DNA of 19,678 nt, from assembly GCA_027533185.1 (NCBI GenBank), contig JAPZTS010000049.1, forward strand, positions 1 through 19,678, read 5' to 3'. A program made the position numbers and the translations under genes. This document shows positions 6,477 to 12,966 of the stretch, piece by piece (the first letter of the stretch is position 1; every line of letters begins with the position of its first letter). This DNA is from Leptospira sp. Lineage in GTDB: Bacteria > Spirochaetota > Leptospiria > Leptospirales > Leptospiraceae. Below the pieces are notes generated by a model. The model made no database searches. It saw only the letters and a list, made by a program, of their open reading frames with translations, and was not told where the DNA came from.

Positions 6477-7004
6477 ATGGAACTCTTAAGAAAACTGCTC
6501 TCTACTACCTTTGTAATCTTTTTAGCTATCAATTCGATTCAATCGCAAGATTCCACATCGACTAAGCCAGGAACAGATGGTGATTTGGAAAATCACGATG
6601 CAAAGGAAGGAAAGGATAAAGAGCTCTATGAATACTATTATAAGACCCGACCTGCAAACTTTCCGATAAGTAAGGCTAAATTAGAATACAATCTCATTAA
6701 AACTTTAAAAAAGGAAATCTTGAGCAGGGACTATTCCAAAGAAAGTATAGAGGCGACTAAAAAAATAGACGCAACTAACATTCAATATGAGAGAGTTTAC
6801 CGGGAGAGTAGATGGGTTAGGGGTTTCATGAATGAGAACACCCATTTAAATTATTCAGAATTTATGTATATTGCAAAACATGATAAATATATGGTGTTTA
6901 TGACTTTTGACACCAATCCAGAGTCCTATCTCCAACCCGCAAGGCAGGCTCAGATCGTATTTAGCGGGAAGGATAAGTTTGAGATAGTAATCCCCAAGCC
7001 CTGA
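6477..7004 (+). CDS. Secreted hypothetical protein
   Basis: The predicted protein has 175 residues from this ATG and starts with a clear Sec signal peptide: charged MELLRK, hydrophobic core LLSTTFVIFLAI, and likely cleavage after NSIQS at about residue 23. No lipobox cysteine is seen, so it is probably periplasmic or released rather than a lipoprotein. The mature part begins with a polar, disordered stretch, then is rich in tyrosine and lysine, with C-terminal beta-strand-like segments (DKYMVFMTFDTN, QAQIVFSGKDKFEIVIP). I recognise no family. An in-frame TTG at 6450 would add nine residues before the signal peptide and is less likely. The Shine-Dalgarno is poor. The gene overlaps its convergent neighbour by 44 bases. 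Confidence 0.78.
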   Translation: MELLRKLLSTTFVIFLAINSIQSQDSTSTKPGTDGDLENHDAKEGKDKELYEYYYKTRPANFPISKAKLEYNLIKTLKKEILSRDYSKESIEATKKIDATNIQYERVYRESRWVRGFMNENTHLNYSEFMYIAKHDKYMVFMTFDTNPESYLQPARQAQIVFSGKDKFEIVIPKP

Positions 7005-7461
7005 ATAGCAGACTAAGACCTGTTAATATTAGAAAATAAACCAATCCGATTCTAAAAAACCTCTCCAGATTATCTAAAAACGGAGGGGTTTCTTCGTTCC
7101 CTTTGATCGTAGTAATCGCAGAAGTCCGTCCGAAAATTGATACTTCTTTTCGAAAAATCTCGATTGAGTCTCCGAGTTTGAGTTTTTTATAAATGGAGTA
7201 GGGGATCTTTTCTGTGGCTTCAAACAGATTTCCTGTACTGAGACCAAAAACATAATTACATTCGTAAGCAATTGGAAACTGTCGTTTGATTCGAGATAAC
7301 TCTTGAATTGACCCAAAACTACTATTTTCGGCAATTTTAAGAAGTTTGTATTCGTGTTTTAATTTTTGGTTTTGAGTACGAACTGTAACGTATAGAATCG
7401 AAACAACAACAAACGATACAAAAACAGTATTCGCCACCCAAATGGGAATACGTTTTGACAT
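6961..7461 (-). CDS. DUF3592-like membrane protein with two TM helices
   Basis: This 166-residue protein has a TM helix at about 8-27 (WVANTVFVSFVVVSILYVTV) and another at about 138-156 (IGLVYFLILTGLSLLFRAW), enclosing a domain predicted outside the cytoplasmic membrane. That domain contains YVFGLSTGNLFEATEKI followed by YKKLKLGDSIEIF, resembling the DUF3592 pattern of a short beta domain ending in a G-D-x-V/I-x-V strand. The function of DUF3592 is unknown. The ATG is immediately adjacent to the stop of the STAS gene (no gap), so the two are co-expressed. The family assignment is a by-eye inference. Confidence 0.75.
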   Translation of the reverse strand: MSKRIPIWVANTVFVSFVVVSILYVTVRTQNQKLKHEYKLLKIAENSSFGSIQELSRIKRQFPIAYECNYVFGLSTGNLFEATEKIPYSIYKKLKLGDSIEIFRKEVSIFGRTSAITTIKGNEETPPFLDNLERFFRIGLVYFLILTGLSLLFRAWGLLSQTYPSR

Positions 7462-7830
7462 CTACTGTTTTGAAGACTCCTCATAGGATTTGATTGCTTC
7501 TTCTCTATCTTGGAAAAACTGAAATGCATTGGAAAGTCCCAAGAGATGAAATACCTGTAGTATAGAACTTGTCACTCCAACTAGTGCCATTTCTTTATTT
7601 CGTTTTTGGAGATTCATCTTTACATCCAGGATCATACGAATTCCTAAACTTGAAATGTATCTCAATTCAGAAAAATCTAAGATTAAAAACTTTCGGTCTT
7701 CTCCTATCATCTCGTCTAGGACGGTCTGAGTGATTTTATCTAGAGGGCCTGATTCCATACGTCCTTTGATTTGTACAATCACAGTGCCGTTCAATCGTTT
7801 CTGTTCTATTTCATATGGTAAATCTTGCAT
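7462..7830 (-). CDS. STAS-domain protein (anti-sigma factor antagonist type)
   Basis: This 122-residue protein consists of a single STAS domain, the fold of SpoIIAA and RsbV. Features are the first strand GTVIVQIKGRMESG, the strand FLILDFSELRYISSLGIRMIL (48-68) with the phosphoacceptor-type serine pair S60-S61 before LG, and the later strand EMALVGVTSSILQVFHLLGL. In partner switching, the unphosphorylated antagonist binds an anti-sigma kinase, and a PP2C phosphatase reactivates it. A REC-PP2C gene occurs at 16092-17237, but a direct link is only conjecture. The gene ends flush with the DUF3592-like gene and begins three bases after the NAD-kinase-like gene, so all three probably form one transcription unit. 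Confidence 0.92.
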   Translation of the reverse strand: MQDLPYEIEQKRLNGTVIVQIKGRMESGPLDKITQTVLDEMIGEDRKFLILDFSELRYISSLGIRMILDVKMNLQKRNKEMALVGVTSSILQVFHLLGLSNAFQFFQDREEAIKSYEESSKQ

Positions 7831-7833
7831 GGA

Positions 7834-8763
7834 CTATCCTCTATTGTTTGGCACAACTACAGCCAACTTCTCTTTCGCCAATCGAATGGTAGCCTTCGAA
7901 AAGGGCGGGAATGGATAGTGTCTTTCTGTGAGCGAATCCACAGCTATGCCTCCATTCATTTCCGAGACAACTTCCACTTCATCGAAAGCCCTAAAATCTG
8001 CCAAGGAAAACTCTATCTCTGGAGATTTAACTCGAATCTCTCTTGCATATGCTTGGAAAAAACGCTCCTTTTTATCAAAATTAGGAAATCGTTTTGGTGA
8101 ACAGGAACTGATCCATCCTGTCGACCCGGCACCTGTGTAGATGAGCAATCCAGAGCATTTTTGTTCCTCTTTTTGGTTTTGATAGGATATCCAGTAGCGC
8201 GACGTTAAATCTGGGCTGTTGTTTCGGATGGAAAGTTCGCAGACCGCGGGAACCGTATGAATTTTTTTCCCATTTGGATACTGAATTTCTGTTTCGAGCA
8301 AAGACCATTCTTCGATATTTACAGTTTCAAAGTTATTTTGAACGACATATTCGAGATCTTCGGCAGTAAAGCCAAGCAGAGCTCCTACGGAAGTTTCGGG
8401 GTCTGAATTGCATCCAATCAGAGGACGATTCCCAACTTGGTGTGCAACATAGGTAAAGTGGTTATCGCCTCCGTGCGAAACAACTAGATCGATTCCATCT
8501 AAAGGATCAGTGGGATCAAAATTTTCGCGGAATACAAAGGTTGCATTGGGGAATACTCTTGTTTGCAAAAAATTTCTGGATTGGATTTGTCTATTATGAG
8601 ACTCTAAAGTCCGTTTGAACACTTGAGGTTTGTCTTTTGTGACTTCTTTGTATGCCTGAAGAGAGCCATAAATTTCCAAATCCAATTCGTATTTGGTTCG
8701 TTTGAAAACAACAAGTACCTGTTTAAATTTTGAATTGGACATGAGATTTGTTTGAAAATCCAA
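7834..8763 (-). CDS. NAD-kinase-like protein with altered GGDN motif
   Basis: This 309-residue soluble protein belongs to the NAD-kinase/diacylglycerol-kinase superfamily, closest by eye to NAD kinase, which makes NADP from NAD and a phosphate donor. The nucleotide motif reads HGGDNHF (97-103), where NAD kinases have GGDGT. The NAD-binding segment GCNSDPETSVGALLGF (117-132) and the glycine loop TGAGSTGW (210-217, usual TPTGSTAY) are recognisable. The Asp of the GGD motif is kept. The best start is a TTG at 8763 with AAGGA three bases upstream; the next in-frame ATG (8742) has no Shine-Dalgarno. The start and ribosome site lie within a palindrome (8763-8779). The gene heads a minus-strand unit with STAS and DUF3592-like genes and diverges from HU. 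Activity is likely but not certain. Confidence 0.85.
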   Translation of the reverse strand: MDFQTNLMSNSKFKQVLVVFKRTKYELDLEIYGSLQAYKEVTKDKPQVFKRTLESHNRQIQSRNFLQTRVFPNATFVFRENFDPTDPLDGIDLVVSHGGDNHFTYVAHQVGNRPLIGCNSDPETSVGALLGFTAEDLEYVVQNNFETVNIEEWSLLETEIQYPNGKKIHTVPAVCELSIRNNSPDLTSRYWISYQNQKEEQKCSGLLIYTGAGSTGWISSCSPKRFPNFDKKERFFQAYAREIRVKSPEIEFSLADFRAFDEVEVVSEMNGGIAVDSLTERHYPFPPFSKATIRLAKEKLAVVVPNNRG

Positions 8764-8779
8764 TTTTCCTTAGGAAAAT
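8763..8779. promoter_or_regulatory. 17-bp palindrome over the NAD-kinase-like start site
   Basis: ATTTTCCT and its exact reverse complement flank T8771. It covers the ribosome-binding site and first base of the TTG start of the minus-strand gene, so it could act as a DNA operator or a short RNA hairpin hiding the ribosome site. An imperfect second copy (TTTTCTTAGGAAA, about 8805-8817) lies 40 bases away, about four helical turns. Confidence 0.4.
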
Positions 8780-8852
8780 AAAGGTTTTTTTGAAAAAACT
8801 TGCGTTTTCTTAGGAAATTTAAAGAAAAATTGTATCCAAATTAAATTTCGTC

Positions 8853-8883
8853 TTGTACCAAATCAGGTAGTTTTGTAAATAAT
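8853..8883 (+). promoter_or_regulatory. Putative promoter of the HU gene
   Basis: TTGTAC (8853-8858) is followed after 17 bases by TAAATA (8876-8881), with AATAAT (8878-8883) overlapping it as an alternative -10. The spacing and the roughly 40-base leader to the ATG at 8920 suit a sigma-70-type promoter. Prediction is from consensus only. Confidence 0.4.
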
Positions 8884-8919
8884 GTTAAACCGTTAAATGG
8901 TTCAGAGGAAAATCAAAGT

Positions 8920-9225
8920 ATGGCAACAACACCTACACCAATGAAGAAATCCGAAATGCTCGGCGAACTTGCTGAAGCAACAGGTATGACAAAAAAGAAT
9001 GTATCTGCATTTTTGGATTCTTTTGTTGAATTGGCATATAAAGAAACAAAGAAAAACGGAGCCTTCGTAATTCCAGGACTTGGAAAGTTAGTGAAACGAA
9101 ATCGTCCAAAGAGAAAAGGAAGAAACCCAGCAACTGGTGAGACTATCCAAATTCCTGCGAAGACTGTTGTCAAATTCACACTTTCAAAGACTTGCAAAGA
9201 CGCAATCGTTCCACCTAAAAAGTAA
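8920..9225 (+). CDS. HU/IHF-family DNA-binding protein
   Basis: This 101-residue histone-like protein bends and compacts DNA in the nucleoid. The N-terminal helices run MKKSEMLGELAEATGMTKKNVSAFLDSF. The beta-arm region carries the family signature GRNPATGETIQIPAKTVVKFTLSK, with the proline-containing arm that enters the minor groove. The C-terminus is slightly longer and more basic (VPPKK) than that of E. coli HU (about 90 residues), and about seven extra residues precede the usual start. AGAGGA lies ten bases before the ATG. The gene stands alone behind a plausible promoter and is followed by a strong hairpin, as expected for a highly expressed gene. Whether it is HU or IHF in specificity cannot be told. 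Confidence 0.95.
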   Translation: MATTPTPMKKSEMLGELAEATGMTKKNVSAFLDSFVELAYKETKKNGAFVIPGLGKLVKRNRPKRKGRNPATGETIQIPAKTVVKFTLSKTCKDAIVPPKK

Positions 9226-9232
9226 TCGTATA

Positions 9233-9254
9233 ACCCAGGTGTTCCCACCTGGGT
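9233..9254 (+). terminator. Stem-loop after HU gene, likely terminator or attenuator
   Basis: A nine-base-pair stem, ACCCAGGTG with CACCTGGGT, closes a TTCC loop eight bases after the HU stop codon. It is G+C-rich against an AT-rich background. The following run (AATTTACTT) is only moderately T-rich. The hairpin ends ten bases before the ATG at 9264, so it could also influence translation of that gene. Confidence 0.6.
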
Positions 9255-9263
9255 AATTTACTT

Positions 9264-9710
9264 ATGGAGAAGCAGCCCTTTCCCTTTGATCCTTTCGTCG
9301 ACTCTTTGCTCGGCGAAAAGATTCTTGCCGTCTGGCAGTTGGATCACCACTCCAAAGATAAACTTGAGACATCAATGCTTCGAGCTACCAATTTAGCAAA
9401 GGAACAGATTTGTTTTACGAGTAATGCCAACAAACAGGTGCTAATGGTTTCTTACCCCAAAGAATTTCGAGAGAAAATCAACTCTCAAGATTATGACTCT
9501 ATCGCCAAAAGAATCTTTGAGATTGCTATCGGTAACGATGAAAAACCACCTGCACTTGATATTGCTTTAGAGCTTCTAGAATGGTTGTTAACTGGTTTTG
9601 ATTTGGAAAATGTCGTAGAACAATCTCTCTCAAAAATCTTTGGCGTTCCATTTGGAATTCCCTTTCTCGAAAGAGTCCGCGCCGAATATATCAAAGAATT
9701 AAGAGGCTGA
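9264..9710 (+). CDS. Hypothetical protein downstream of HU
   Basis: This 148-residue protein is soluble and mostly helical, without signal peptide, membrane segment or recognised motif. The middle region LDIALELLEWLLTGFDLENVVEQSLSKIF looks like paired amphipathic helices, and the N-terminal part (residues 15-65) looks alpha/beta. I do not recognise a family. The ATG follows the HU stem-loop by ten bases and lacks a clear Shine-Dalgarno, so translation may be low or depend on read-through from HU; an in-frame TTG at 9309 is an alternative start. A 68-base gap with a palindrome separates it from the next operon. Confidence 0.7.
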   Translation: MEKQPFPFDPFVDSLLGEKILAVWQLDHHSKDKLETSMLRATNLAKEQICFTSNANKQVLMVSYPKEFREKINSQDYDSIAKRIFEIAIGNDEKPPALDIALELLEWLLTGFDLENVVEQSLSKIFGVPFGIPFLERVRAEYIKELRG

Positions 9711-9732
9711 AATTTTTATTTCTTGTCAAAAA

Positions 9733-9747
9733 TTGAACTAAGTTCAA
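9733..9747. promoter_or_regulatory. 15-bp palindrome, candidate TetR operator
   Basis: TTGAACT and its exact reverse complement AGTTCAA flank A9740, 31 bases before the first gene of the AGPS-like operon. The second gene of that operon encodes a TetR repressor, and such repressors commonly bind short palindromes in their own promoter. A weak -35-like TTGTCA lies at 9723-9728, so a bound repressor would block RNA polymerase. The symmetry is certain; the pairing with this TetR protein is inferred. Confidence 0.55.
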
Positions 9748-9778
9748 ACATTGAGCCATCACATCCTCGGATTCAAAA

Positions 9779-11398
9779 ATGACAACTCGAAATATCTACA
9801 AATGGGGTTCTCCTGAAATTTCAGAAGCACTTCCGGCGCACACTCTTAGTTTTCTAAACTCCCAATTCCAAGTATCTCCCGAGTTTAAGAACTCTCTTCC
9901 AAAAGGTGAAAAGACTTTAAGTTCATTAAAAAAAGTAAAATTAAGCAATGGTATTCTTGCTAACATCCGTAAGATAGTTGGAAAAGAAAACTTATTGTTA
10001 GACGATGAGAACCGAGCAAAACATTCGATCGGTAAATTTTACACAGAAATCTTGAATGCTCGATATGGAAAGGTAGAAAATACAGTTGATGTAGTTGTTA
10101 AACCAGGCTCCCAGAGGGAAGTAGAAGAAATTTTAAAGTTAGCAAATTCCGCGAAGATCCCAGTTATACCTTTTGGGGCAGGTTCCAGTGTCACAAAGGC
10201 TCTCCAAGCACCTAAGGGCGGTATTTCGCTGGATTTATCTAAAATGAATAAAGTTTTGGAACTGAACTCCGTTGATTGTACAGTTACAGTGGAAGCGGGT
10301 ATTTTAGGTCCAGACTTAGAAAGTTTTTTAAACGAGAGAGGTTTTACTTGTGGGCATTTTCCGCAGTCTTTTGAGTTTTCCACTGCGGGCGGTTGGGTTG
10401 CCGCAAAAGGAGCCGGGCAAGCATCTACAGGTTATGGAAAGATCGAAGATATTTTGCTTTCACTGACAGCAGTTTCACCCAATGGAGTTTTTGAATCGAA
10501 AGCCTATCCTGCTGCGTCGATTGGTCCGGATCTTTATAAGATTTTCCTCGGTTCTGAAGGTATCTTTGGTGTGATCACAAAACTTACTTTGAAAGTGAGA
10601 AAGTATCAAAAAGAAAATTCGGCAAAAGGTTCCTTTATTTTTAAAAACTTTGAAAAAGCGGTACAAACTATGCGCGAGGTAATGCAGGCAGGCTTTGGCA
10701 AACCTCATTTCTTCCGAATTCAGGATCCTGAGGAAACAGATATCTCCTTTCGAATGAGTGGTCTCGCAAATGGGAAAGAAGATTATTTTCTAAGATGGAT
10801 TGGATATAAACCTAATGAACGTTCACTGATGCATATAATAGTGGATGGAGATCCCGACTATTCTAAGTTTGTTTTAAAGAAAATTAGGAAAATAGCAAAA
10901 CGGAATGGAGGATTTTCTACAGGAGAATCGCCCGTAAATAAATGGCTCCACCAAAGGTATTCTAGTGCGTATCTAAGGGACTATCTTATGGATGAAGGGG
11001 TAAGGATTGATACATTAGAAACTGCTGTTACATGGCACGAACTGCATAAACTTTGGGAAAACACAAGAAAATACATCAAGAGCTTTGAAAGAACCTCTTG
11101 TATGGTCCATATTTCCCATGCATATGAAACAGGAGCGAATCTTTATTTCATTTTTCTAAGTCCCATGAAAGGAGAAAGTTTAGAGTCCAAGGAGTTTGAA
11201 TCCTTTCACAAAGGATTGATTGACACGATTCATAAGAATGGTGGTTCTCTTTCTCACCACCATGGAATTGGCCGGATGTTATCACCTTGGATGGAATCAG
11301 AAGTGGGTATAGAAGGTTTACGTATTCTCCAATCTCTAAAAAAAATCTTCGATCCGAAAGGGATCATGAATCCTAGTGGAATGCTAGGTTTAAAATAA
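9779..11398 (+). CDS. FAD-linked oxidase, alkyl-DHAP synthase (AGPS)-like
   Basis: This 539-residue protein is a vanillyl-alcohol-oxidase-fold flavoprotein. The FAD domain (about 102-280) shows PFGAGSSVT (131-139) and the stretch GHFPQSFEFSTAGGWVAAKG (192-211). The cap domain contains SAYLRDYLMDEGVRIDTLET (396-415), and SHAYETGANLYFIF (446-459) and SHHHGIGR (492-499) follow. With the N-terminal KWGS, these regions match the alkyldihydroxyacetonephosphate synthase branch better than lactate or glycolate oxidases. AGPS swaps the acyl chain of acyl-DHAP for a fatty alcohol, giving the ether bond. Downstream glpD (makes DHAP) and a DAG-kinase-type gene fit a lipid role. The stop overlaps the TetR start (TAATG). 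Bacterial members may act on other 2-hydroxy acids, so the substrate is uncertain. The Shine-Dalgarno is weak. Confidence 0.85.
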   Translation: MTTRNIYKWGSPEISEALPAHTLSFLNSQFQVSPEFKNSLPKGEKTLSSLKKVKLSNGILANIRKIVGKENLLLDDENRAKHSIGKFYTEILNARYGKVENTVDVVVKPGSQREVEEILKLANSAKIPVIPFGAGSSVTKALQAPKGGISLDLSKMNKVLELNSVDCTVTVEAGILGPDLESFLNERGFTCGHFPQSFEFSTAGGWVAAKGAGQASTGYGKIEDILLSLTAVSPNGVFESKAYPAASIGPDLYKIFLGSEGIFGVITKLTLKVRKYQKENSAKGSFIFKNFEKAVQTMREVMQAGFGKPHFFRIQDPEETDISFRMSGLANGKEDYFLRWIGYKPNERSLMHIIVDGDPDYSKFVLKKIRKIAKRNGGFSTGESPVNKWLHQRYSSAYLRDYLMDEGVRIDTLETAVTWHELHKLWENTRKYIKSFERTSCMVHISHAYETGANLYFIFLSPMKGESLESKEFESFHKGLIDTIHKNGGSLSHHHGIGRMLSPWMESEVGIEGLRILQSLKKIFDPKGIMNPSGMLGLK

Positions 11399-12033
11399 TG
11401 GGAGTTTCCGAACGTAAAAAAAGGGAATTTGAAAAACGAGAGATTGCCATAGTAAATTGTGCAATTAAATTGTTTCAAAGCAAACATCCAAGTTTAGTAA
11501 AGATGGATGATATCGCAAAACAATTGGAAATTGGTCGTGGCACTATTTACCTTCATTTCATAAGTAAAGATGATTTGATGGCCAAAATTCAATATGAAGA
11601 CTACGTACGACTACGCGGACGTTTGGAAAAAGCTTTGGTAGAAAAAACGGGATTGGAAATGGCGAGAAAGGCGATCCGTGCCTATATAGAACACTGTCTT
11701 GGCGATAAACATATGTATTTGGTCGCAAAACAATGTGGGGACTCTTTAAATCTAGACAATGTTTCCGAAGAAGTCAAAAAGCTACTGATTGATGAAAGAA
11801 ATACCCGCCTTGGTATTTTAGAAAAAATTTACAAACAAGCTAAATCTGAAAATTCGGTGAATGCAAAAGGTGCATATCCGAATGTAGCAGTTGCTTGGGG
11901 TATGATTCGAGGAGCCGTTGAAGTTTTATTAGATGGTCATTTCCAAAATGAAATAAAGAGCGAAAAGACCTATTTAGAATCAATTGAGCATGTTTTGTTT
12001 TATGGATTATTTTCTGGCTCAAAGGAGAGATAA
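11398..12033 (+). CDS. TetR/AcrR-family transcriptional regulator
   Basis: This 211-residue protein has an N-terminal TetR-type DNA-binding domain: an initial helix KREIAIVNCAIKLFQSK followed by the HTH VKMDDIAKQLEIGRGTIYLHF (35-54) and SKDDLM. The remaining helical domain (about 65-205) should dimerise and bind a small ligand; its identity is not readable. Its start overlaps the stop of the AGPS-like gene by one base (TAATG), so it is translationally coupled inside the operon it probably represses. The palindrome at 9733-9747 is the likely binding site. A lipid or acyl-CoA inducer would fit the neighbours but is a guess. Confidence 0.92.
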   Translation: MGVSERKKREFEKREIAIVNCAIKLFQSKHPSLVKMDDIAKQLEIGRGTIYLHFISKDDLMAKIQYEDYVRLRGRLEKALVEKTGLEMARKAIRAYIEHCLGDKHMYLVAKQCGDSLNLDNVSEEVKKLLIDERNTRLGILEKIYKQAKSENSVNAKGAYPNVAVAWGMIRGAVEVLLDGHFQNEIKSEKTYLESIEHVLFYGLFSGSKER

Positions 12034-12038
12034 CACTT

Positions 12039-12962
12039 ATGAAAATGAAAGTTGTGATGAATCCAGTTTCTGGAGGAGGGGCCTCGATCCGTGTATGGAA
12101 ACAGGTAGAACAGGTATTAATCGAAAATAAAATTGAATACGACTGCGAATCTACCGATACAAATAAATCCGCCAAGTCTATTACAAGTGAATCCATCAAA
12201 AAGGGATTTAAATGGATTCTTGGGATTGGTGGTGATGGAACTCTTTCTAATATCGTAAATGGATTTTTCGAAAATGGAAAATTGATCCGTAACGATGTGG
12301 TTTTTAGTCCTATTCCCGCAGGTAGAGGAAACGATTTTGTAAAAACTGTCAATGTTCCCAGAGATCCTAAGAAGGCGATCAAACAGATATTAGCAGGTGA
12401 AACCAAGTCGATCGACTTGATTTCAGTGGATTATACAACAAATGATAACAAGAGAGAACACTACTATTGTCTTAATCTTGCAGATTTTGGAATGGGAGGA
12501 GAGGTCGTATATCGCGTCAATCGCTCCCGATTGTCAAATATCCTGGGAGGGAAAGGCGTTTTTTTACTCTATTCTCTTATCTGCCTGTTTACGTATAAAA
12601 ACAAACGCATTCACTTAAAGATTTCTGATTATGAAAAGATATCCGAAAAATCGCGTATTGTTGTTTGCGCAAATGGAGAATTTGCTGGTGGCGGGATGTG
12701 GTTTGCACCTAAGGCAAAATTAGATGATGGGAAATTTGATTTCTTAGCGATACAAAACGTTTCGATCTTCGAGACACTTCTAAAATTTGGGAAATTGTAT
12801 CGTGGGAAAGTGTCTGAGGATGCTAAAGTGATATCTAAACAAATTTCGGAACTGACAGCTGAATCAGATGAAGATGTCTATATAGATGTAGATGGAGAAA
12901 ATATGGGTAAACTCCCTGCAAAATTTAAAATCATCCCGAAAGTCATAAAAATAAAGTGTTAA
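12039..12962 (+). CDS. Diacylglycerol kinase-type lipid kinase
   Basis: This 307-residue cytoplasmic protein has a DAGK catalytic domain. VVMNPVSGGG (5-14) forms the first strand and loop, GIGGDGTLSNIVNG (62-75) carries the GGDGT nucleotide motif, and PIPAGRGNDFVKT (91-103) is the typical PxGxGNDFA-like segment. The C-terminal beta-sandwich includes CANGEFAGGGMWFAPKAKLDDGKFD, typical of YegS/DgkB-like enzymes. These proteins phosphorylate diacylglycerol or related lipids with ATP; the exact lipid is unknown. AGGAG lies 11 bases before the ATG; an ATG two codons later is possible. The gene sits five bases after the TetR gene and five before glpD, within the lipid operon. Confidence 0.9.
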   Translation: MKMKVVMNPVSGGGASIRVWKQVEQVLIENKIEYDCESTDTNKSAKSITSESIKKGFKWILGIGGDGTLSNIVNGFFENGKLIRNDVVFSPIPAGRGNDFVKTVNVPRDPKKAIKQILAGETKSIDLISVDYTTNDNKREHYYCLNLADFGMGGEVVYRVNRSRLSNILGGKGVFLLYSLICLFTYKNKRIHLKISDYEKISEKSRIVVCANGEFAGGGMWFAPKAKLDDGKFDFLAIQNVSIFETLLKFGKLYRGKVSEDAKVISKQISELTAESDEDVYIDVDGENMGKLPAKFKIIPKVIKIKC

Positions 12963-12966
12963 ACTA

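Noticed and set aside
8913..9248. Minus-strand 111-codon open frame opposite the HU gene
   Set aside because: It mirrors HU exactly, has no ribosome site, and the HU protein on the plus strand is unmistakable.
10470..10480. GTTTCACCC in the AGPS-like gene and other single half-sites (for example near 4242 and 19312) as further parS copies
   Set aside because: The second half of the palindrome is absent in each case.
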